Part shown: piece after piece, positions 50,020 to 57,655 of the stretch
How the letters are laid out: each line of letters starts with the position of its first letter
Numbering within the stretch: position 1 is the stretch's first letter
Assembly (NCBI RefSeq): GCF_016902415.1
Contig: NZ_JACJLV010000008.1
Span: 1-64,000, forward strand
Reading direction: 5' to 3'
Length of the DNA stretch: 64,000 bases
DNA from: Mordavella massiliensis
GTDB taxonomy: Bacteria > Bacillota > Clostridia > Lachnospirales > Lachnospiraceae
Translations under genes and position numbers: made by a program
The notes under the pieces: generated by a model
What the model was told of the DNA's origin: nothing
Databases searched by the model: none
Seen by the model: only the letters and a program-made list of their open reading frames with translations

Positions 50020-51570
50020 ATGATAAAAGGATTTAAAAATGCAGTGGAACTTGATTTTTCTGTAGAAGAAAACCGCCGGAAACTGGAAGAAGCTTTCCAG
50101 CAGGTAAATGCAGAAAAGGGAAAAACTTATCCTCTGATCATCGGCGGTGAAAAGATTGAGACCGAGAAAAAGATCACTTCTCTTTCTCCCGCTACAAAAG
50201 AAGTCCTTGGATATGCCTGCTCCTGCAGCCGCGAGCTTGCAGATAAAGCGATCCAGACTGCAGACGAAGCTTTTAAAACCTGGAGCCGCACACCGGCTGA
50301 AGAACGGATCCGGTGCCTGCGCCGCCTGACCAGACTGATCGAAGAAAACCGTTTCATCCTGGACGCATGGAATGTGGAAGAAAGCGGCAAGAACTGGGGC
50401 GAAGCAGACGGAGAACTCTGCGAAGCGCTGGACTTCTTTAACTCCTACGCTATGCATATGGCCAACCTGGACAAAGGACTGGAACTGGTTCCTACCGATG
50501 AACTGACCAAATGTATCTACATCCCTATCGGTGTAGGCGCTATCATCCCGCCGTGGAACTTCCCGCTGTCTATCTGCGGAGGCATGGTCACCGCCGCTCT
50601 GGTTACCGGCAACAGCGTGATCTGCAAACCGTCTTCTGACACACCGATCGTAGCATACAAATTCGTTGAGCTCTGTCTGAAAGCAGGATTCCCGGCAGGA
50701 ACCATCAACTACATCCCCGGCTCCGGCTCAGAGATCGGCGATTATATTGTAGAGCATCCACGCACCCGTTTTATCAACTTCACCGGTTCCAAAGCCGTAG
50801 GATGCAGGATCAACGAAAAAGCAGCCAAAGTAGCTGACGGCCAGATCTGGCTGAAACGCGTGGTTGCAGAGATGGGCGGAAAGAACGCTATCATCGTTGA
50901 CTCCACTGCAAACATCAAAAAAGCAGCCGCAGGTGTGGCAAGCTCTGCATTTACCTTCCAGGGACAGAAATGCTCCGCATGCTCCCGCGCATTAGTAATG
51001 AGCGATGTCTATGATGAATTTGTAGAAGAAGTCGTAAAATGCGCCAAAGACTTAAAAGAACATCAGGGAAGCGGCGCAAGCAACGCTCCTATGGGTCCGG
51101 TCATCAATCAGGCCGCATATGACAGCATCACCGGCTACATAGAAGTAGGCCGCAAAGAAGGCAAGATCGTCTACGGCGGAACCTACAGCGATACCGAAGG
51201 CTTCTACATTGACCCGACCGTAATCCGTGATGTGGACAAAGACGCAAGGATTGCCAACGAGGAGATCTTCGGGCCTGTGCTTGCTGTTGTAAAAGTAGAT
51301 TCCTTTGACGAAGCTCTGGCTATCGCCAACCAGACAGAATACGGGCTGACCGGCTCTGTATACAGTGAGACCAGAGAACATATCCAGAAGGCAAAAGTAG
51401 AATTCCAGGTAGGAAACCTCTACTTCAACCGCAAATCCACTGCAGCCGTTGTCCTGCAGCACCCCTTCGGCGGATTCAACATGTCCGGAACAGACGCCAA
51501 GACAGGAACCAGCGATTACCTGACCAACTTCCTGAATCTCAAATCTGTAACAGAAGATTTAAATTCATAA
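50020..51570 (+). CDS. L-glutamate gamma-semialdehyde (1-pyrroline-5-carboxylate) dehydrogenase family
   Basis: A 516-aa NAD(P)-dependent aldehyde dehydrogenase. Active-site Cys is in FTFQGQKCSACSRALV and the general base Glu in VVAEMGGKNAIIVD; the GKPSSDTP-like and PPWNFPLSICGG segments bind the cofactor. The length and QKCSACSR signature match the RocA/PruA group, which oxidises glutamate semialdehyde from proline or arginine to glutamate. No proline dehydrogenase or arginase gene is nearby. Monocistronic with its own promoter; its stop codon is adjoined by palindrome R3. Confidence 0.9.
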   Translation: MIKGFKNAVELDFSVEENRRKLEEAFQQVNAEKGKTYPLIIGGEKIETEKKITSLSPATKEVLGYACSCSRELADKAIQTADEAFKTWSRTPAEERIRCLRRLTRLIEENRFILDAWNVEESGKNWGEADGELCEALDFFNSYAMHMANLDKGLELVPTDELTKCIYIPIGVGAIIPPWNFPLSICGGMVTAALVTGNSVICKPSSDTPIVAYKFVELCLKAGFPAGTINYIPGSGSEIGDYIVEHPRTRFINFTGSKAVGCRINEKAAKVADGQIWLKRVVAEMGGKNAIIVDSTANIKKAAAGVASSAFTFQGQKCSACSRALVMSDVYDEFVEEVVKCAKDLKEHQGSGASNAPMGPVINQAAYDSITGYIEVGRKEGKIVYGGTYSDTEGFYIDPTVIRDVDKDARIANEEIFGPVLAVVKVDSFDEALAIANQTEYGLTGSVYSETREHIQKAKVEFQVGNLYFNRKSTAAVVLQHPFGGFNMSGTDAKTGTSDYLTNFLNLKSVTEDLNS

Positions 51571-51618
51571 TCAATAGGGGACGGGGGATTTCTGAAAATC
51601 CCCCGTCCCCTATTGATT
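51569..51618. repeat. GGGGACG palindromic element, copy R3
   Basis: A 34-nt core (51577-51610, same arms as R1, loop CTGA) lies inside 8-nt flanks AATCAATA / TATTGATT. The stem is 23 bp and perfect. It begins in the dehydrogenase stop codon (51568-51570). It is only 81 nt from copy R4, in an almost identical core. Confidence 0.92.
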
Positions 51619-51699
51619 CATATCATTTTTTCCACATTTTATCCATGTGTAATTCACACTGGTTATCCACATTTCGGGGATTATTCCTCTTGCCGCCTG
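51619..51699 (+). other. 81-nt segment between two palindromes with DnaA-box-like 9-mers
   Basis: Contains TTTTCCACA (51628-51636), TTATCCATG (51639-51647) and TTATCCACA (51663-51671), all on the plus strand. The last is the exact DnaA-box consensus, the first fits TTWTNCACA, and the middle one matches 7 of 9. Nothing else is recognisable. See findings; not proposed as an origin. Confidence 0.5.
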
Positions 51700-51741
51700 C
51701 AAAGGGGACGGGGGATTTCTAGAAATCCCCCGTCCCCTTTG
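51700..51741. repeat. GGGGACG palindromic element, copy R4, forming the end of cdd
   Basis: A 34-nt core (51704-51737) with no loop (centre CT|AG) lies inside 4-nt flanks CAAA / TTTG, giving a 42-nt perfect palindrome. The cdd stop codon (TAG on the minus strand, 51719-51721) is at its centre, so the last residues of cytidine deaminase are encoded by the repeat. Confidence 0.92.
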
Positions 51742-52186
51742 TTAGATTTTCTGGTCCGAATCCTGCCGGGAACAATTCCTTCAATGTATAGATCTGATAG
51801 TCTTTTTCGCTTTTCGCCAGAATGATCTGAAATTCTTCTGGTGAGCAGAACTCTGTCATTACCTGTCTGCATACTCCGCAAGGAGCCACATAATCCGTAA
51901 TCTTTCCGTCCATACCTCCTGCAATGCAGATTGCTGCAAATTCTCGTTCCCCCTCGCTGACTGCTTTGAAAAATGCCGTCCGTTCCGCACAGTTTGTCGG
52001 CGTATATGCCGCATTCTCGATATTACATCCGGTGTAAATTTTTCCTGTTTTTGTCAGTAGCGCAGCCCCCACCTTAAAATGAGAATATGGCGCATAGGCA
52101 CGGGTCATCTGCTCTTTTGCCTCCCGGATCAGTTCCTGAATCCTTTCTTTGCCAATCCAAATATTCACAGAATCACTTCCTGTCAT
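51719..52186 (-). CDS. cdd: cytidine deaminase with repeat-derived C-terminus
   Basis: A 155-aa zinc hydrolase converting (deoxy)cytidine to (deoxy)uridine. The zinc site is complete: CNIENAAYTPTNCAERTAFF (Cys and catalytic Glu) and VAPCGVCRQVMTEF (two Cys). Like other small tetrameric CDAs it ends near LFPAGFGPENL, but here six or seven extra residues (TKGTGDF) come from palindrome R4. GAGAGG precedes the ATG. It is 35 nt downstream of udp and completes a salvage route with udp and deoB. Confidence 0.95.
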   Translation of the reverse strand: MTGSDSVNIWIGKERIQELIREAKEQMTRAYAPYSHFKVGAALLTKTGKIYTGCNIENAAYTPTNCAERTAFFKAVSEGEREFAAICIAGGMDGKITDYVAPCGVCRQVMTEFCSPEEFQIILAKSEKDYQIYTLKELFPAGFGPENLTKGTGDF

Positions 52187-52221
52187 ATTGTATCCTCTCC
52201 GTCCTGTTATTTTCCAAAACC

Positions 52222-53001
52222 TTAATTTCTCCGATCTTCCCGGATCAGATTCCTTACGGCCTCTACCGCTGTCCGCACTGCCGCATCTGTATCGTGAACA
52301 ACCGGATTGTCAAGCCCCTTTGCCGCCCGTTCCTGATTGGCCATCACAAGGAAACAAGAGCCGGCGCGGACATGCAGACTGCTTGCCACAACAAACAGCG
52401 CGGCCGATTCCATTTCTGATGCCAGGCATCCCAGTCTTTTCCATGCCTCCCATTTATTCAAAAGCTCATAACTCACCGGTTTTGTCTCCGGAGAGTGTTG
52501 TCCATAGAAAGAGTCCTTGCACTGCACCACTCCGGTGTGATAAGTATGTCCCATTTCTTTTGCTGCTCGAATGAGTGCATTCGTAACCTGGATATCCGCC
52601 ACTGCCGGAAACTCCACCGGCGCATACTCCCGGCTGGTTCCTTCCATACGGATGGCTCCGGTCGCGATCACCAGGTCGCCGCCCATAACATCCAGCTGCA
52701 TTCCGCCACAGGTGCCGATCCGCACAAAAGTGTCTGCCCCGGCCATCACCAGTTCTTCCATGGCAATGGACGCCGATGGTCCGCCGATTCCGGTGGAGGT
52801 AACACTGACTTTTTCACCATCCAGTGTCCCCGTATATGTAACGAATTCCCGGCTGTCCGCTATCAATCTGGCATCATCCAGATACTTTGCGATCTTTGCA
52901 CACCGCTTCGGGTCGCCGGGTAGGATTACATAGCGCCCCACATCTCCCTTTCCCACCTGCAGATGATACAGCTTTTCCTGATCTTCTGAATAATTGATCA
53001 T
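52222..53001 (-). CDS. udp: uridine phosphorylase
   Basis: A 259-aa NP-I family enzyme that cleaves uridine with phosphate to uracil and ribose-1-phosphate. Motifs: [14 protein letters not shown] (phosphate), [31 protein letters not shown], and [16 protein letters not shown] (ribose). The presence of FYGQHSP in the mid-region fits Udp rather than purine phosphorylases. The ATG at 53001 follows AAGGAG; an upstream in-frame ATG does not. Encoded just upstream of cdd on the same strand. Confidence 0.94.
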   Translation of the reverse strand: MINYSEDQEKLYHLQVGKGDVGRYVILPGDPKRCAKIAKYLDDARLIADSREFVTYTGTLDGEKVSVTSTGIGGPSASIAMEELVMAGADTFVRIGTCGGMQLDVMGGDLVIATGAIRMEGTSREYAPVEFPAVADIQVTNALIRAAKEMGHTYHTGVVQCKDSFYGQHSPETKPVSYELLNKWEAWKRLGCLASEMESAALFVVASSLHVRAGSCFLVMANQERAAKGLDNPVVHDTDAAVRTAVEAVRNLIREDRRN

Positions 53002-53028
53002 ATGCCTTCCTCTCCTTTTCATTCATTA

Positions 53029-53544
53029 TTATAGTTCCTTCATGTAAAACCGGTCCATGGTGCTGTGCACTACGCTCTCAGGCCGCCCGATCAAATGAAA
53101 TCCATACTTTTCATACATCCTCATGGCCACTTCCAGGTTGGAATGCGTCTCAAGGTACAATCTACGAAAACCTGCGGCCCTGGCATATTCCTCTATCGTT
53201 TTCATTAAGAGTTTCCCATATCCCCGGCCTTTCCAGCCCTCTGCCACATAAAGCTTCTGCACTTCCGCACACCGATCAAACCCTGAAAACTTCTCCATCC
53301 CAACCCCGCCGATCACCCGGCCGCTCTCTTCCGTCAGGATAAAGTATGTCCTCGCCTCTGACCCGCTGTCATAATACCTGCTCAGATGATCCAGTTCCGG
53401 ATCGAAATACGCCGTCCCGGGGATATCCAGATGGTATCGTTCCAGATTCGCACGGATAATCGCGGCGATCACAGCGTCATCATCTTTCGTGATCAGATGC
53501 ATATTTCTTTCCTTCAGCCATGCCTGTATTTTCTGTCTGTTCAT
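53029..53544 (-). CDS. GNAT acetyltransferase
   Basis: A 171-aa single-domain N-acetyltransferase. The acetyl-CoA loop is VQKLYVAEGWKGRGYGKLLMKTIEEYARAAG, then LETHSNLEVAMRMYEKYGFHLIGRPES, both typical. About 25 extra N-terminal residues (QKIQAWLKERNMHLITKDDD) precede the fold. A GTG three codons earlier is possible, but the ATG is better spaced from GAG-rich sequence. It lies 27 nt upstream of udp in the same direction. Substrate unknown. Confidence 0.88.
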   Translation of the reverse strand: MNRQKIQAWLKERNMHLITKDDDAVIAAIIRANLERYHLDIPGTAYFDPELDHLSRYYDSGSEARTYFILTEESGRVIGGVGMEKFSGFDRCAEVQKLYVAEGWKGRGYGKLLMKTIEEYARAAGFRRLYLETHSNLEVAMRMYEKYGFHLIGRPESVVHSTMDRFYMKEL

Positions 53545-53590
53545 AAGTCTCACTCTTTCATCAGAGCCTGCATTTCACATCCTGGATTTA

Positions 53591-54439
53591 TTATTTATCC
53601 GGTGTCCAAAACGCATAACTTACCGTTCCATTCTCCCATTCGCCGCACGCCAGATATACCCGGCCTGGCCGTGCAACGAATTCCGGGTTGCCCTTATCAT
53701 TCGTTTGCACAGCAACTGCCTCTCCTTCCGGCATCTGCTCTGCTTCATTCTGTTCCTGCCCCAGAAGTGCATCCTCCCATGAAAGGATCTGTATACGCTC
53801 CGGCATCTCATCAAACTGCAGCTCCATCTGCATGGGCGCAGAGAGCTTTCTGACTTCCACGGGACTTGTCTGCAGAATATGCGGCGCATCCGTAGTAACC
53901 GTGTTGCTTTCTCCATTCTCTTCATACGTCCATGTATAGCTTAGCGGTTCCGAAATCATGACCGAAGCTGCCGCCAGCTCATCCGTATAGCATACATTCA
54001 GATACGGGCGTTCAGATGGATCTTTTTCTACAAAAAATTCATCAAGATAATGTCCATACTGTCCGATGTATTCCTGATTTGCCTGCTCTGTCCGCCTGAT
54101 CTCTGTGATTCCATGATACTGTGCGGGGTATGATTCCGCGATCATTCCGTTTCCGTAGATATCCACCACATCCCCGTTATCCAGATTATCTGCGGCCATC
54201 TTCTTCCCTGATTCATCATAAACTGCATCCTCTGGTACTGTCCCGTAAAAAGGATATTCCGCTTCCAGATTCACAAAAATACCCTCCCCGTCATCCTTTT
54301 CCAGATAGACTGCCCTCATCGGATCCCCCGTCAACTGTCCTTTCTTTTTTTCCGTGATTTTCAAAACACAAATAAACGCAATTGCCAGGCTTACCAGTAT
54401 CATGGCAATCATAATTACAACTTTTACACTTTTCTTCAT
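53591..54439 (-). CDS. membrane-anchored extracytoplasmic protein of unknown function
   Basis: A 282-aa protein. One N-terminal helix (about 7-27, uncleaved-anchor type with KITEKKKG after it) is followed by a soluble outer domain. The first half (RAVYLEKDDGEGIFVNLEAEYPFYG... GDVVDIYGNGMIAESYPAQYHGITEI) looks like small beta-barrel DUF3221/YobA proteins; the rest, with WTYEENGESNTVTTDAPH and YLACGEWENGTVSYAFWT, is unassigned. The function is unknown; an envelope-stress or lipoprotein-like role is only a guess. Confidence 0.7.
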   Translation of the reverse strand: MKKSVKVVIMIAMILVSLAIAFICVLKITEKKKGQLTGDPMRAVYLEKDDGEGIFVNLEAEYPFYGTVPEDAVYDESGKKMAADNLDNGDVVDIYGNGMIAESYPAQYHGITEIRRTEQANQEYIGQYGHYLDEFFVEKDPSERPYLNVCYTDELAAASVMISEPLSYTWTYEENGESNTVTTDAPHILQTSPVEVRKLSAPMQMELQFDEMPERIQILSWEDALLGQEQNEAEQMPEGEAVAVQTNDKGNPEFVARPGRVYLACGEWENGTVSYAFWTPDK

Positions 54440-54464
54440 GACCCAATATTATCCACCTGTTCTT

Positions 54465-55355
54465 TTATTTCTCCCCCTCATATCTGCCATCTTTCCGGTA
54501 GGCTCCCGGCGTCATGCCGAACCGCTTTTTAAATACCCGGTTGAAATACGAAAGATTGCCAAACCCTGTATCCAGCGCCACTTCTGTTACGCTCTCTCTT
54601 CCGGATGCCAGTCTGGCTGCCGCCTCCTCCATCCGGCACTGATTGATATACTCTACACAGGTCATATTCATGTACTGTTTAAAGAAACGCATGAAATAAT
54701 ACTCGCTGAAATGGCAGAGATCCGCAAGTTCCGCCACACTGACGGGGCGCTGGTAATTTTCCTTGATATATCCGGTTACCGTCTTTAATTTCTCCAATAC
54801 TTCCTGATTCTGCTTCTCTTTTCGTTCAAACGGTGCTTCCCGGTATAAGGCCGCCAGCGCCTTCAGAAGTTCTCCCTTAACCGCCAGTTCATGGCCTTCT
54901 TCTTCTGAATCAAACTCCTTTTTCAGACGTGCAAACATCCCGGCAAGTTCTGCAGCCAGACGAGGTTCTCTCTCACCAGAGATCACCGCCGGAAACCGGA
55001 CTTCCCCCTGTTCCAGAGGAGCCAGATATTTCACGCTGCACAGATCCAGTGGACCGCCCAGCAGGGAAGGATGAAACACGAAACTGTCCGTCTCCAGGAA
55101 ATCTGTGCCTCCCGCCGGGATTCCATGTAAGATGCCAGACGTAAGGAAGAGCACATCTCCTTCCTTTACCGGACAAGGCTCCAGATCGATCAGATACGTC
55201 CCCTGCCCTCTCCGGACACAGGTGATCTCAAACTCTTCATGCCAGTGGACCGGCAGGCCGGGAAGCCTTGCCGGGTACACACAATTATAATATTCAATGG
55301 GAAAAAGAGGGCTTCCATGCTGGTTCTCTTCCCGATACATTTTCTTTTCCTTCAT
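54465..55355 (-). CDS. AraC-family regulator, probable regulator of GH31 glucosidase
   Basis: A 296-aa regulator. The N-terminal cupin with HWHEEFEITCVRRGQGTYLIDLEPCPVKEGDVLFL (about 37-72) is followed by a C-terminal tandem HTH (VSVAELADLCHFSEYYFMRFFKQYMNMTCVEYINQCRM and SVTEVALDTGFGNLSYFNRVFKKRFGMTPGAYRKDG). Divergent from the GH31 alpha-glucosidase with 182 nt between the starts, so it most likely activates that gene on an alpha-glucoside signal. Confidence 0.92.
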   Translation of the reverse strand: MKEKKMYREENQHGSPLFPIEYYNCVYPARLPGLPVHWHEEFEITCVRRGQGTYLIDLEPCPVKEGDVLFLTSGILHGIPAGGTDFLETDSFVFHPSLLGGPLDLCSVKYLAPLEQGEVRFPAVISGEREPRLAAELAGMFARLKKEFDSEEEGHELAVKGELLKALAALYREAPFERKEKQNQEVLEKLKTVTGYIKENYQRPVSVAELADLCHFSEYYFMRFFKQYMNMTCVEYINQCRMEEAAARLASGRESVTEVALDTGFGNLSYFNRVFKKRFGMTPGAYRKDGRYEGEK

Positions 55356-55537
55356 TGTTCACTTTTCCTCCACAACCGCAGGATTGTGTCAAAATAAGTT
55401 GGAAATATACAAGACTTTCTTTTCCTTCCAAAGTAAAATATCGTTAGAATCAAAGCTGTAAATTTCCAGTCTGTCCTTAGATTGGTATTACAGCATCATC
55501 GTATCACATTACAAATCATTAGAAAAGGAGAAATCTT

Positions 55538-57598
55538 ATGGTACGCAAATTTACGTTCGGACGTCCCTTCCCTACAGACGCAGTGGTAAAAACATATCCT
55601 GCCCAGGAAGGAACACTCCCCTATTTTACAAACACAGAGGAAAGCCTTGTTCTTACTCTGGAAAAGGGCGCTCCTGTCTACGGACTGGGAGAACAGGTGC
55701 GGGGGATCAATAAGAGGGGCTGGATCTACACCAGCAACTGTACCGATAACCCGCATCACACAGAGACCACCCGCTCCCTCTACGGAGCCCACAATTTCCT
55801 CATCATCGGAGGCGCCTCACCCTTTGGCATTTTCATCGATTATCCGGGAACGCTGACATTTGATATCGGTTATACCAGAAGTGACACCCTGCGTATTACC
55901 CCCGAGGACTGGAACCTGGACATTTACCTGATCGAGACAGAGGATCATCTGCCCGCTTCCATTGTCCATACCTTCCGCCAGATGATCGGACGCAGCTATA
56001 TCCCGCCGAAGTGGGCGTTCGGCTATGGACAGAGCCGATGGGGCTATAAAGACGAAGCGGACTTCCGGGAAGTGGCCGAAACCTACGCAGAGAACGGGTT
56101 CCCTCTGGACGCCATTTACATGGACATCGACTATATGGAACGCTACAAAGACTTTACCGTTTCCAGGGAAAGATTCCCTGATTTTCCGGGACTGGTAAAT
56201 GATCTGAAAGAACAGGGTGTCCATCTGGTTCCTATCATCGATGCCGGAGTAAAGATAGAGGAGGGATATCCCGTCTATGAGGAAGGCGTGGAAAAGGGAT
56301 ATTTCTGCAAAGAAGAAGACGGCACGCCTTTTGTAGGCGCCGTATGGCCGGGAAAAGCGCATTTCCCGGATATGCTGAACCCCGAAGCCAGACGGTGGTT
56401 TGGACTGCATTACAAATATCTTCTGGATCAGGGGATCGAAGGCTTCTGGAATGACATGAATGAACCGGCTATTTTTTACTCTGAAAAGAGACTGAACAAG
56501 GTCTTTGATGAAGTGGCTGAACTGAAGGGCCAGAATCTTGACCTGGAGAAAAATGACCGTTTTCTGGGCCTTGTCAACACGCTGGCCAACCATCCGGAAG
56601 ATTACCGGAGCTTTTATCATGAACCGGGAAATGGTATGGAAAGGGTCCGCCACGACAAAGTCCACAATCTCTACGGTTATAACATGACCAGGGCCGCAGG
56701 CGAAGCATTTGAAGAACTGGAGCCGGACAAACGGATCCTGATGTTCTCCCGAGCCTCCTATATCGGCATGCACCGGTACGGCGGCATATGGCAGGGCGAC
56801 AATATGGCCTGGTGGTCCCACCTTCTGATGAATATAAAAATGATGCCTTCCTTAAACATGTGCGGATTCCTCTATACCGGCGCAGATCTGGGCGGCTTTG
56901 GCGGTGACACTACGGAAGACCTGGTCCTTCGCTGGCTGCAGTTCGGGATCTTTACGCCTCTGATGCGGAATCACTCCGCCATGGGAACCCGGGAACAGGA
57001 ACTGTACCGCTTCTCCAATATGGAAAGCGCAAAGAAGATCCTGGAACTTCGGTATTGCCTGCTTCCTTACCTGTACAGTGAGTACATGAAGGCCGCTTTG
57101 CATGACGAGATGCTCTTCCGTCCTCTTGCCTTTGACTACCCGCAGGATACACAGGCTGTTCAGGTGGAAGATCAGCTGCTTCTTGGCGAAAGCCTGATGC
57201 TGGCCCCTGTTTATCAGCCAAACGCAGAAGGCCGTTATGTATACCTGCCGGAAGACATGCTCCTTATCACCACAACAGGTCCGGAGGATATCCGTCTGAA
57301 ACTGATGACTGCAGGACACCACTATGTGCCTGTAGCGGAAAACGAACTGATCTTTTTCCTGCGAAAAGGACATCTCCTTCCGCTGGCCGCGCCTGCAAAA
57401 AATACTGCTGCTGTGGATGATACCAGGCTTCAGGTCATCGCCTGGCCAGGTACAGAAGCTTCCTATACCCTCTACAGCGATGACGGCGTCAGCAAAGACT
57501 ATGAGAATCCGGAAAATCTGTCAGACATTCAACTTTCATCCGATGGCCGGATCACCTATACCGGAGCTTTGGAGCGGAACCTTACACTTTGGAATTAA
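55538..57598 (+). CDS. alpha-glucosidase, GH31
   Basis: A 686-aa intracellular glycosidase. The N-terminal beta-sandwich is followed by a TIM barrel with the nucleophile Asp in GFWNDMNEPAIF, the acid/base Asp in IWQGDNMAWW, and FMGADLGGFGGD-like YTGADLGGFGGDTTEDL. C-terminal beta domains close it. No signal peptide. It releases glucose or xylose from alpha-linked oligosaccharides; the exact linkage cannot be told. AAAGGAG precedes the ATG. A single-gene unit ending at a bidirectional terminator. Confidence 0.93.
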   Translation: MVRKFTFGRPFPTDAVVKTYPAQEGTLPYFTNTEESLVLTLEKGAPVYGLGEQVRGINKRGWIYTSNCTDNPHHTETTRSLYGAHNFLIIGGASPFGIFIDYPGTLTFDIGYTRSDTLRITPEDWNLDIYLIETEDHLPASIVHTFRQMIGRSYIPPKWAFGYGQSRWGYKDEADFREVAETYAENGFPLDAIYMDIDYMERYKDFTVSRERFPDFPGLVNDLKEQGVHLVPIIDAGVKIEEGYPVYEEGVEKGYFCKEEDGTPFVGAVWPGKAHFPDMLNPEARRWFGLHYKYLLDQGIEGFWNDMNEPAIFYSEKRLNKVFDEVAELKGQNLDLEKNDRFLGLVNTLANHPEDYRSFYHEPGNGMERVRHDKVHNLYGYNMTRAAGEAFEELEPDKRILMFSRASYIGMHRYGGIWQGDNMAWWSHLLMNIKMMPSLNMCGFLYTGADLGGFGGDTTEDLVLRWLQFGIFTPLMRNHSAMGTREQELYRFSNMESAKKILELRYCLLPYLYSEYMKAALHDEMLFRPLAFDYPQDTQAVQVEDQLLLGESLMLAPVYQPNAEGRYVYLPEDMLLITTTGPEDIRLKLMTAGHHYVPVAENELIFFLRKGHLLPLAAPAKNTAAVDDTRLQVIAWPGTEASYTLYSDDGVSKDYENPENLSDIQLSSDGRITYTGALERNLTLWN

Positions 57599-57609
57599 GA
57601 GGATATGCA

Positions 57610-57651
57610 AAAAAAGATTGCTGCCTGATCCGTCAGGCGGCAATCTTTTTT
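57610..57651. terminator. bidirectional terminator, GH31 / GH13
   Basis: A 19-bp stem (57610-57628 with 57633-57651, one G-T mismatch) with loop TCCG, A-run on the left and T-run on the right. It serves both convergent genes. Confidence 0.88.
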
Positions 57652-57655
57652 ATGA

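Noticed and set aside
51628-51671. DnaA-box cluster as a replication origin
   Set aside because: No dnaA, dnaN or rpmH nearby, no AT-rich unwinding repeats, and only one exact box; kept only as a modest finding.
55817-56821. 334-codon minus-strand frame opposite the GH31 gene
   Set aside because: Antisense to catalytic regions of a conserved glycosidase; no independent support.
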